A stretch of 64,000 nt of DNA from Mrakia gelida (lineage: Eukaryota; Basidiomycota; Tremellomycetes; Cystofilobasidiales; Mrakiaceae). How positions within the stretch are numbered: the stretch's first letter is position 1; every line of letters begins with the position of its first letter. Positions 45,151-55,328 of the stretch are shown piece after piece. Position numbers and translations under genes: made by a program. The notes under the pieces were generated by a model. That model made no database searches, was not told where the DNA came from, and worked only from the letters and a program-made list of their open reading frames with translations. The stretch lies in NCBI GenBank assembly GCA_024345305.1, contig BRON01000004.1, forward strand, positions 1,364,001 through 1,428,000. The letters run 5' to 3'.

Positions 45151-47454
45151 ATGTCGAGTTCTATCAGAGATTTTACCTCGCTTGAGACGAAGGTATGCTT
45201 CGTTCCGATCACCGATGGGGGAAAAGATGAGCGAGCTCACCATCCCTTCCTCCCTCCATCACTTCAGCTTCCTCCCATCCTTCGAGTACGTCGTCCCTTC
45301 TTTCGTCTCCAGCTCTCGTACGTCGCTCACTTCACTCTTCTCTCGTAGATGCCTCCCGAAATCATCCTGCAGATCTTCAAGACTGCAGAGAGATCAGAGC
45401 AGAAGAGCCTGGCCAGCACCTGCTCCTCACTCTCCCTCGTGCGTCCATCTCGCTTCCCTCTCTCATCCTCCCCTCGCTATTTCGCTCGCTGACACGAGAA
45501 TCGAATACTCCAGATTGGTAGCCCAGAGATCTTCCGGACTCTAACCTTCCGGATCTTCGATGACTCCGAGGAGGAGAAAGGGAGGGTCGCCTGTCGAGCA
45601 TTGGCTGCTTCTCGTCGAGCTGTCGACGTCAGGTACGTCCGCATCCCCCTCTCGAGTCGAGGCTCAAGATCCAAGGTAAACTTATAATCTTTCTCGTCTT
45701 CAGATCTCTGTTCATCCTCGAAATCCCCTCCTCAGCAGTCCAAAACACCGCCGCCTGCCTCGACCTCTTTACCAATCTTACCTTCTTCGCCACGTCGCAA
45801 CCCTCCCCTCTGATCCTGTTCAAAGCGTTCCACCACAACTCTCTAAGTCGTCTCTGTGGCCCTGCCTGCTCAGACTTCCTGGGATACTGGTGGGACCTCA
45901 ACGACGCTCAACCCCTGCCCCGCCGCGACGAACCCCTCCGGCTTCGTCCTCTCGATATCAGCACCGTCGGTCAACCTCACGAGCCAGACTTCTCGGATCA
46001 CTGCTGGACTGGAGGGAGAACGAAAAACCAACCATCGACGGAGCCGTTCAGGAACCTCGACTGGTTCTTCAACTCGACAACCGCTACCAACGTCTTCCTC
46101 GATTCGCTTCAACTCATCGGGCTCGCCTCCATCCCCTTCCCTCCCTCCGGATTCCTCTCAACCTCCAAACTACCCTCCCTCGGACACCTCGATATCATGG
46201 CCTCGGAGGAACCCACCCTCGAGTTCCTCGAATCTCTCGGGGTCGTCGCCCTCGTTCAGTCTCCCAACGCGTACCTCGCTTTCAGGCTCGCGACTCGGCA
46301 TCCCCTCCGCTCTTCCCTCGGAGCTCTCGGTCGGATCGCTCCCTTCGAAGAACTCGCAGGCATCTCAGGGTGGGAGAACCTCGGGATGGGACAGATCTAC
46401 GTTCAGTTCGATGGGAGTTGGGGGGTCAGTCGCTTGCAGGTTGGGTTGGAGGAAGGGTTGTTCTCGCCCTCGTTCTTGACCTCGACGGGGACGAGTCTTC
46501 GCAACCTGACGACGTTGATTCTCGATATGAATCCGGACTGTCTCACTCAGACTGAGCCTGGGTGGCCTGCGGACTGGGTGGGCCCTCTCTCTCTCTCGCT
46601 CTGCTCTTGATTTCGTCGCGCGCAAAAGGAAACTGACTCGCGTCGCGTCCTTCTCGTTTTTGTTTCCTCGCTCAGAACACCGTCGTCGAGGCTTTCAAGA
46701 CCTTTCAATCCCTCACCTTCCTCACCGTCCCTCCCTCCCTCACCCCCGAAGCAACCTACACCAACGACATCGCCTGCTCGGACGCCTCCTTCGCTCGTCT
46801 CTCCTCCTCCCACCCACTCCTCCATCAACAAGCCCTCGACGTCGGAGGCTGGTGGCTCGCCTGGAAACGTCTCGGCTGGAGGCTCAACCTCTCTCGACTT
46901 CGACGTCTGGGAGCCTCCCTACCCGAGGGATGCGTCGTCGAGTGGGGAGGGCCTTCGGTCTTTTGGGAGGGAAAGGTCGTTACGGTCGAAGGAGGGAGGA
47001 GGGGATTGAGCGGGAAGTTGACGGCTGGGAAGTTGAGTGAAGATGCCGATGGTGATCCAGAGGATAGGCATACCGTGCACGAAGATTGTAGTAGGAGAGC
47101 GAATGGGTGGAGATGTTTCTCTTGTGGTGGAGTGGGTCAGGCGAAGGATTTGTGGGAGTCGGCGAGATTGTGCGGAGACGAGGAGGTTGAGAGAGCTTTG
47201 AACGATGAGTGGAGGACGACTTGGACTGAGTGAGTGTCTTCTTCTTCTCTAAGGAGATTCTTCGAACATACCTGACCTCGTCCGACTTCCTTTCTCTCTC
47301 AGGGACGACGTCAAAGCCGAGCTCGCTCTCGAAAGGTTCGTCGCGTCGCTTCGCGATCAATCTCCTCTTCGCTTCATATTCCTCTCACCTCTCGACTTCG
47401 AGCATGCTGACCTCTGCTCTCTCTTTATACTTGAGATCCGATTCGACAAGATGA
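45151..47454 (+). CDS. F-box-like family gene B with CxxCGG tail (intact copy)
   Basis: Eight exons (45151-45192, 45268-45285, 45349-45438, 45514-45632, 45704-46577, 46676-47229, 47303-47335, 47436-47454) give 582 codons without a stop. Exon 1 (42 nt, MSSSIRDFTSLETK), the 18-nt exon 2 (LPPILR) and exon 3 starting MPPEIILQIFKTAERS match copies A and C. Then CRALAASRRAVDVR, a Leu-rich body (LGRIAPFEELAGISGWENL ... WPADW), NTVVEAFKTFQSLTFL, IACSDASFARL, GGWWLAWKRLGWRLNL, LPEGC, and the tail RCFSCGGVGQAKDLWESARL, CGDEEVERALNDEW, EDDVKAELALER. The F-box-like segment suggests an SCF substrate receptor; the CxxCGG tail is not a domain I know. This is the only family member here with an unbroken frame and is the reference for judging the others. 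Confidence 0.8.
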
Positions 47455-48108
47455 TCTGGTGCCGTCGTCAAGGCCGAACGCAGCCTCAGCAAAGAAGCGA
47501 AGGGAGGGACGCGTGGTCGGCGGTGCTTTTTGCTGTTTGGGAATCATCTTATGATATTGCTGCTTCCTCAGCTCGAAAATTATAGGGAAGAAGTATCTTC
47601 CTCGCAGAAGGAGCTTCGCGAACCTACGTACGCGAACGGACGAGCATCTGAACGCTGTTCGGTTCAAATGATCTGGACCGTCGACTTCGAGCATCTTTCG
47701 CAAAAGCGAAGAAGAGGCAAACCATTGCCATGGCTATAACAAGAAAGCAGGACAAGCGAAGAGGTCCGTAATCACCAGCTGCGAAGAGCGAGAAGTAAGA
47801 GGAGACTCAGAGTCAGCTTCGATTCGCCAGGATTCGAACGTCGAGCGAAAGAGGAGCGACGGAAGACGATGTGACGATTCAGCACTCACGCGTAGGATCG
47901 TCTCTCCAACACGGACGGTAGACTGCCTAGTCGACGAATGGTACCCGAGAGTGGTGGACTTGATGTGATTTGATGGGGCAGTGTTGAGGGTTGAGGAGGG
48001 GAGGTGAGAGGGCAACGCGTCGGATCTGAATCGATCCAAAGACGAGCAGCAGTAAATCAGCGTCCGTCTCGGAGAGCCTCCCACATCAAGAGGTACGGTA
48101 GGAGGTAC

Positions 48109-49163
48109 TCACCATCTCCTCGCAACTTCAATATTGATCCCCAAATCGCTGAAACCTGAGAGAGCCCGCGTCCCCGTCCACCGCCACATCACGGCCTTCT
48201 TGTCCTTCTTCGAGTTCACCAGGAAGACGACCTCAGCCCCACTCCTGTTGCTCAAGCTCAACATCACCCAGATTGTCATGTCTTCCAGTCTACCGTCGCC
48301 TCCGGAGAGATCCCTGAGATCGAAGACCGTCCTCGTCTTTTGAGTGTCCCAGGTCGAGAGATGGCACGGGACGGTGTTCCTCATGACGACGGAGTTGATG
48401 CCCTCCCAATCCATCGGAGTGAAGTTGATAGCCAGGGGTCTACTCTGGTGATCCAGATCGCTGGCGGACGCTGTGGCGAGGACGTGGGAGGGTCCGAGGA
48501 GTTGGAGGAGAGGCGCGAGCTCTTCCGTTTCGACGGCGCCATGGAGGTGGAGGTTGAAGGTCGAAGGGTGAAGGATAGAAGCAGACCCAAGTCGGTCGAC
48601 GTGCAGGTTGGGTAGTGGAGCGGAGGAGGTGTTAGCGTCGATGTTGAAAGTGAGGGTTACGATCTGGGAGAGGGCGAGATGAGGTTGAAGTTGGGGCGAG
48701 GGGGTTTGAGCCTGACAGATGATGTAGGGAGTGGTCAGGTCTCTTCCTTGAGGTTCAAGGGTACAGAGTCTGATGGTGAGCTTACTCTTGAGCAGAAGAG
48801 CAATCCCAAAGCCTCGCTCGAACTGATGGTGACGTCCCGATAGAGGAGAGGGGAGGAGAGCTCGAGGAAGGCGAGGGAGACTTGGGCGGTCGAGGACAGC
48901 GTTCTTGGGTCGCAGAATCGGAGGATCTCGCCGATAACCTCGATGGGGATGGAGCGGTGAGGATGGTGATCCGTCGAGGGAGCCGAAGAAAGTGGGGAGA
49001 TAAGGGAGTGGGTCGTTGGAGGGGTGGAGGAGGGAGGAGGAGGAGGAGAAGGAGGGGGAAGGGAGGTGGGAAGGACCTGTTGCTGGGATTCGAGATTGGG
49101 TGTGTGAGTGGGAGCTGGCAAGCCAAGGTGGATTGTTCGATGGGACGATGATGGGATAACCAT
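48109..49163 (-). CDS. F-box-like protein, subtype 2 (long)
   Basis: Exon 1 (49163-48786) encodes a Pro/Ser-rich N-terminus and the F-box SIPIEVIGEILRFCDPRTL, AQVSLAFLELSSPLLYRDV. Exon 2 (48711-48109) encodes LALSQIVTLTFNIDANT ... LAPLLQLLGPSHVLATAS ... WVMLSLSNRSGAEVVFLVNS, ending VARRW-stop; 326 residues in all. It is closely related to the 42.4-kb gene in the F-box (RFCDP.TL, SLLYRDV-type ending) but has a longer body. A donor-like GTGAGTA overlaps the stop: splicing there to the acceptor at about 48030 also creates TGA, so the product ends at the same place either way. Further splice-like exons downstream (48.03-47.73 kb, HLPSSTLNTAPSNHI...) may therefore be 3' untranslated or a lost C-terminus. 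Confidence 0.7.
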
Positions 49164-49325
49164 AGCGGGAAGGTGTTTGGTGAGGTCCTGGCCGTTGCAA
49201 GGAAGGATGGAGACAGGAAGGCGAAATCGATGTTGAGCTCGGCAGCTCTCCTTCTCTCCTTCTCTCTTCTTTCCTGCGACCATCACAACCTCTCAAGCTC
49301 GAAAAAGCTCAAGATCTCCTCGATC

Positions 49326-51379
49326 ATGGCTAGAAACGATCTCAATCGTCGAGTCCGAGACGCCAGTGAAGAACCTCCTGCCCAGGCTCCTGCACAGAAG
49401 AAGAACAAAGTGTGCGTCCCCCTCGACGTCGACCTCGACCGGCTCCCTCCCTGTCTCCAGAACTCCAGCACGGAGACTGACTCGCTTTCACTTGGCTCAT
49501 ACTTCAACATCAGAGGTGACTGCATCGTCCCAACGGAGAGAAACTCACTTCCTGATCGCGTGAAGGAAGGGCTCGACGGTCAGTCCCGACTCCGCTCTCG
49601 ACCTTCTCTCTGCTGTCCTTTCAGGTCGACTCGTCTGTCCGTTACCTCATACTTCACTGGAAACTAACGCTGAGCTCTCATGTTAAACCATCCAACCACT
49701 TCCAGTTGTAGTTCTTGGACTGAGGTGAGTTCTAGCTGACCTAGACGCACCCTGGATTCCTCTCCATCCCCCTTCCGCCTCTCTCTGACTCCTTTCTCGT
49801 CCCCGATCGACCCGTCCCCTTCCTCCTTTGCAGCAAAGCAACTTGCTCGCCTATCAAGAAGCTTCTCTACTTCGATAACAGCAACAACGTAGGTCTCGTT
49901 ACGTTCTCGAGCTGGAAAAGGAGCAGCGATGGATCGACTGACGAGCTCTCCTTCTCTTCCGCGAACGGCTAGCAATTCTACTACTGCATGCACCAAGCAG
50001 GTAAGCTGCCCTCTGCTCTTCCGGAACTTGGAGACTTCGGTGATGGTCGAGCACCTCCAGCGGGGACGCGCTGTCTTCCCTCCTGCTCGAGCTCGAGCTG
50101 ACCCTCTGCGTCTCACGCTCACTCTGATTCTACGTCTCCCTCCTTGTTTCATTTGCGCAGGCTTCACCCCCGAACAGTTATCTAAGGACAGCGACGAGCG
50201 TCTTCCTGCGGAGTTTGGTATCGGCCTGGTGCGTGCTCCCCGTCTACTCGTCGGTCGCGACTTGACCGTCCGCGTCGCGAGCTCCTTCTCTTGCTGTCTC
50301 CCGGCTCCAGACTTCGAACTGAACCTTCCTCTCTCTTTCCTCTCACGTTCCAGATGACCCTCATTCAAGAACCCTTCCACAACGTCTGTACAAATCGCGC
50401 TCTCGACGTCCTTCTCCTGAGACCGCGTTTCTCGTCGCGCGCGTCCGTCTCCCTTTCTTCCACGTCGACGACTCTCTTCCCCTCCTCCTCGGCCGGAACA
50501 GACTCCAAGTCGATCCGTGGACATCAAAATGAGCGTCGGCTCCTTCCTCGATCGTCTTGCTCTCGTCAAGCCCAAAGTCCTGGTCGTGCTCGGACAAGGA
50601 ACGTGGAAAGACTTCCGCTCTGTTCTTGTCGAACGAGTTTTGAAGACGGAGGTGAAGGAGGAAGTTGAGCCTAAGGTCAAGAAGGAGGAGGGGAGTCCTG
50701 AGGTGGAGGAAGCGTTGAAGGAGGAGGAGGACGAGCTGAAGCCGGTTGTTCAGCCCAAGCTGGAGGAGGAGATGAAGCCCGAGATGGAAGACATCAAGCC
50801 CAAGCTCGAAGCAAAGGAGGAGAACCAAGAAGCCAAGGTGGAGGAGGACGAAGAGGAGATGATAGGTTGTCCAAAAGCACCTCCGTTTCTCGTCCCTCAA
50901 ATTTGGAAGATCGTCCACCCCGACGGACAGGCGACCTACATCTACGACGTGAGTCCCAACACTTTATTTTCCCCGTTACCTCACGCTGACCTTTCGCTTC
51001 GTTCGCAGGTCATCGACATGTGCGGAGTAGCAGGACTGAAGGCTGTTCGTCTTCGTCGTTTCGCTCTTCCTCCTTTGCCCCCCTCTCTCGTCCGCTCACT
51101 GATCTTGAACTGCTTTTATACGTTTGTTGGATCATATAGACGGAGTACCCCATCGAGTGGCAAGCCCTCAAATCCTTCTTTGAAGACCTCAAAACACCCA
51201 CCTCCTCCTCCGACGCGTCGACCTTCCCTCACCTCTCCCACTTCCTCGCCACCCGCTCAGCAAAAAGCAACAAGATCACTCCTCTCGCGAACCGATCCAT
51301 CCCAGCGAGGTTCAAGATCGTCGACGTGGGGAAGACGAAGGAGAAGGCCGAGAAGCTCAGGAGGGAGGTGTTGGGTTGA
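49326..51379 (+). CDS. thymine/mismatch DNA glycosylase-like protein (MUG/TDG type)
   Basis: Ten exons (49326-49411, 49514-49578, 49706-49724, 49834-49888, 49973-50000, 50161-50228, 50354-50383, 50502-50948, 51009-51044, 51140-51379) join to 357 codons. LPDRVKEGLDVVVLGL at about residue 42-57, FYYCMHQAGFTPEQLS, DERLPAEFGIGL, PSRSVDIKMS and PKVLVVLGQGTWKDF match the MUG/TDG branch of the uracil-DNA glycosylase superfamily, which excises T or U from G mismatches in nuclear DNA. Two features are odd. The GINPG motif that supplies the catalytic Asn is replaced by GLSKA, and the GHHY-PxNHFW stretch is degenerate. A Glu/Lys-rich insertion (about residues 180-260) separates the fold from the C-terminal TEYPIEWQALKSFFEDL. 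It may be inactive, or have changed chemistry. Confidence 0.8.
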
Positions 51380-51679
51380 GTCGATTGCGACGCGTCGAGA
51401 CGAAACGATGAGCCTTTGCTTTGGCTTGCTTGGGGTTCGTGAGGGAGAGAGGGACAGAACGAGCGAGAAAGAGCAATCATTAGAAAACGGAAGTAGAGAA
51501 TCGTGCACTTCATCAAAGGCGAAAAGGAGAGAACGAACGAAGAAACGAAGCACGAAAAAAGCAAACCCGAAATGCGAACGCGACAGCAACGAGAAAGTAA
51601 AGTAGCAAAAGCAAGCACCCACCCAGCCTCCCATCACTCCCACCCCCTCCACCACCTCACCCGCCTGCCCATCCACCCC
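51380..51679. other. convergent 3' gap between TDG-like and bHLH genes
   Basis: 300 nt, A/G-rich then C-rich on the + strand, holding both 3' untranslated ends. No ORF that I would call a gene. Confidence 0.5.
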
Positions 51680-54247
51680 TCAGCTCTCCATCTTCACCCC
51701 TCCTGCTCCCTCCTCCCCAACCAACCCCCCCAACCTCTCCACCTCCCTCTCCAACCACTCGTTCCCCTCTCCCAACCACCTCACCAGACCCACCGCCTTC
51801 CCCAACACGCTGCTCTTACTTCCTCCCCTCCCTACCCCTACATCTCCAGCGGCTTTCGCAGCCTTGGCTCCTCCGCCACGTTTCTTCGCTCCGCCGGGTG
51901 CAGGGTTGGATGAAGGAGGAGGGGAGGGAGGGAGAGCGAGAGGGAGAGGGGAGAGAGTCGAGGAGGTTAGGATGAGGGAGAGTTCGGCGTAGCTGCAGCA
52001 CACACACACACGAGGGAATGAAGGGAGAGAGTCAATCTCGGGGGGAGGTTGAGGAAGGAGCGAGAGAGGAAGAAAGTCGACGCGCGAGAGAAACTCACCT
52101 CGATCGAATCGCGTTCCTCCTCTTTTGTTCACTGAGGATATGATTCTCCCTCTTCTCCTTGGCCGTCAACAAGCCTCTCCCGAACGATCCTTTCGGCTGC
52201 TGCTCCTGCTTCACCTCCACCGCTCCCACTCCGTTGTTCGACGAAGACGCTCCTCCCGCTGAGGCTGAGCTCGCGACGGAGGAGGGAGCTCGGTGAGAGG
52301 GGATGTGGTCGACGGCCTGCATGGGAGTATCTTCTGGGGAGGAGGGAGTTTGGAGTTTGTTGTTCGAGGAAGAGGCCGAAGAGGAGGAGGTGGAGGAGGT
52401 GCGACGAGTTGAAGTTGAAGTTGTGGGAGGAGGAGCAAGGTCGTGTTTGGGTCGTTTGCGATTGCGCGAAGCCGCTGCCGTTCGTGAGGAGGACGAGGAA
52501 GGAGGGATGAAGTCGTCGTCTCGTTGGGAAGGAGGTGGGGTAGGAGTAGGAGCAGATCTAGCGGTTCGTTTCCCTTTGCCCTTCGACCCACCTCCCGTCC
52601 CACTCCCACGGGAGCTGATCTCCTCGCCGTCGTCGTCCACGTCGAGCTCCTCCTCGCCTTCGTCCTCGTCCACTCCTGCTACTCGAACGAGCCCTCGCAT
52701 GATCTCGTCCGAGTTGTCGACGAGTCCTTCCTCCGCTCGTGAGACGGTGGGTTCGGACATGAGAGCGTCGGTGTCGGGGAGGGTGGTGGGAGTGGAAGCC
52801 GAGGGAGTTGAACCTGAGGTGTTGGAGGAGGGAGGGGGAGGTTGCTGTTGCTGCTGATGCTGAGGACGAGAGGAGGACGAGGAGGAGGGTCTTCTTCGGT
52901 TGGTTGATGGTGGCCGTTTGGAGGAGGAAGAGAAAGAGGCCGAAGGTCTTCCGTTGGGGAGTGGGGTGCTGTTGATGGACGTGTGACCTCCTCCTCCTCC
53001 TCCTCGATAGCTTGACGACGACGACCCGTACTCGCTGGGAGCGAACGAAGGCCAACCAACGAGAGCTCCACTCTGTCCTCCTATATCCCCAGGGTTCCTC
53101 CCTCCTCTTGACGACGACGGCTCTCCAATCCTCATCCTCTCGAGCCCACTCAAGCTCGGCACTCCCTGAACTCCCTCGCCGACCTTCTTCCAGCTCGGGA
53201 GACCCTTTGGAAGGACGGGATTGAAGTCCCAAGCTCCTCTTGCTTTTACGAGACCTGCGAAGGCTGATTCTGATGACTTCTTGAAGGAATGGGAGCTGGA
53301 GGAGGTTGATGGTTGATGGTGAGGGAGTGGGGGAGGGGATGGCTCTCCTTCCAGTGTTGCTGTGAGGAAGGAGGAGAGCGCTGAGGATTCGAACGTGGAG
53401 AAGAGGGACGTCGTGAGTTGATCCGGTGGAGGGGCGGGTGGTAAAGGTTGGAGCGTTGTGGGTGGGTAGAACTGATTCGACGAGGAAGCTTCCGTTTCGA
53501 GTGTGAAGGGAAGAGGAGGGAAAGACAGAGGAGGGAGAGGGTTGAAGTCTGTGAAGCGAGCCAAACAGCAAGGGGAGTCAGGAGTCAGTTTCGGATTCTA
53601 GAGATAGCTCTGGGAAGCGACAATGTAGAGGATAATGCTGAGAGCGCGACCTTGTCTTCTAAGATAAGCAGGGAAATCGAGAGAGAAGGAAGGCCGTGGA
53701 GGGACGGAACCTGTAGAACATCCAGCCCCCTCTTCTCCTTCGATCCTCGCTCTTCCCCTGCTTCACTCTGACACCTGCCAGGGTCGAGTCTCCATGTGGT
53801 AACAACTCTACTACATGCCTGGCTCTCTGCTCCTCTTCTCTCTTCACACTTCTGATGAGCTCAACCTCCTTCTTGATTCCTCTCCTCCACCTCATCGAAC
53901 GACCCCGCCTTCTTCCCCCTCGTCGACCTCCTCCCTCCTTCTCCAAATCCTCTCCCCCAGGTTGAGCTCGCTCGTTCCCATCTCCTCGCACTTCTCCATC
54001 TCCTTCTCCTTCTCCCACCCACAGCCTCTCTTCCCCTCTCGGAACCCAACCAAACGAAGAGAGACTCACCGTCGTACCCTCCCGGTTCTCCCTGACCCAC
54101 CTCCCCCCACGACTCGGGAAGCTCAAACTGAGGATCGAAAACAGTAGAATCGGACATGTCGAACTCAAACATGTACGAAGGAAGGCCGCCCGGGCTGTTG
54201 GGTGCCGTGGGGAGGAGAGTGGCGGAGGGATGGGAGGAGGAAGCCAT
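51680..54247 (-). CDS. bHLH transcription factor
   Basis: Exons 54247-54070, 53548-52099 and 51992-51680 give 646 codons. The N-terminus (MASSSHPSATLLPTAPNSPG ... YMFEFDMSDSTVFDPQ) and middle are Ser/Pro/Gln-rich with a basic region. The DNA-binding domain is near residues 525-640: basic helix KEKRENHILSEQKRRNAIRS, helix 1 SYAELSLIL, a long Gly/Lys/Ala loop, helix 2 KSSVLGKAVGLVRWL, then a leucine-zipper-like GNEWLEREVERLGGL. The H-E-R-type contacts (H, E, R in NHILSEQKRR) predict E-box binding (CANNTG). INO4/INO2-type or other fungal bHLH roles cannot be separated by eye. The unusually long loop is odd. Intron 1 is about 520 nt, the longest I placed; intron 2 has a CA dinucleotide run (51998-52012) by its acceptor. 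Confidence 0.85.
51998..52012. repeat. CA dinucleotide microsatellite in a bHLH intron
   Basis: About seven CA units just inside the 3' end of intron 2; on the coding strand they read GTGTGTG ahead of CTGCAG. Confidence 0.85.
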
Positions 54248-55328
54248 GGGTGCTGAGTGAAGGTTGGCGAGGACGACGACGAGGCACGAGGGAGAGGAGA
54301 GCCAAGATGCGTTCCGCCGTTCGGAATCGAGAGGAGGGTTAATGAAGTCGAGAGAGAGCTGGCGAATCGAGAGATGGATGAAGGGGAGGGGAGGGGGAAG
54401 AGAGAAGAAAAAGGTGGGGTCGTCGTCGTGGTTGGATGCTTTGGTGCTTGGTTCGTTCTCAAAAGTCGAGGGAAGTCGAGGGAGTCCAGAGGAGCCTTCG
54501 ACCGATGGCCGCACGACCTCCTCCTCAGCCCTCCCCCTCCCCCCTTTTTCGCTTTCTCTCCTCTCTTGTTTCGCTCAGGTGACTCCTCTCTCGCTCAAGT
54601 TTTTTCTTCCGTTCGGGTGCTTGAACTCAAGACGCGAGCCCACTTCGCAAAGCTGCTCTCTTTTCTCCAAGCACTTAACCTTCAGCCTCGGCCTTCCCTC
54701 TCTTGCTCTCTCGAAGGCTGTCTCGACGAGATTTCTTGAACTGGTTCCTCTCTCTTCTCTTCACCGGTTCTGCAAGAACCCATTCTCTCTCTTCAAACGC
54801 CTGGTCCTTGCTAGCAGCTTTGATGACAGGCCCTCATGTGTAAGAAAACTCTCGAAATAGAAAGGAAGATCAGCGAGAAGAAAGGCAAAGCTTGAACCGG
54901 AGGACGGGCGAGTCGAGAAAGTGAGCGACTCGAGCCCACACGACGCGCGTTCTGGTCCTGTCTGCGGCAGGGGCGAGGGATATTGGAAGGCCATGACGTT
55001 TCAATCAAAAGAAGAGGGGAGAGAGGAGATGACCGAGAGAGGACCGAGAGTGGGTCGCGCGACGCGACGGGAGATGAGCTCGAGGGAGGAGGGGGAGACG
55101 ACCGACCGAGACCGATTTTCAAACGGATAGCTGGGACGCGTCGTTTGAGGGTTGGGAGGGAAGGAGGAAGAGAGAGGGAGAGAGCTTGTCGCAGAAGGAG
55201 AGAGAGGGAGAGGACAAGGTGAGCGGAAAGATTGGTATAGGTCGTAAGCAAGGGAAGACGAAAGCGAATGGAGCGACGCGTCGTTCGTGGCTCGAGAAGT
55301 CCGGTTGAGAGAGGCGATGGGGTTCATC
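54248..55328. other. intergenic region upstream of bHLH and downstream of F-box C
   Basis: About 1.1 kb with no supported gene. Open frames exist on both strands but are low-complexity Arg/Ser/Leu strings with no start-splice logic. The side next to the bHLH start is T/C-rich in the minus-strand sense. Confidence 0.45.

Noticed and set aside
47820..47850. Box-B-like GTTCGAATCC on the minus strand
   Set aside because: No accompanying A box, and the surrounding sequence does not fold as a tRNA; it lies in splice-like sequence downstream of the F-box gene.
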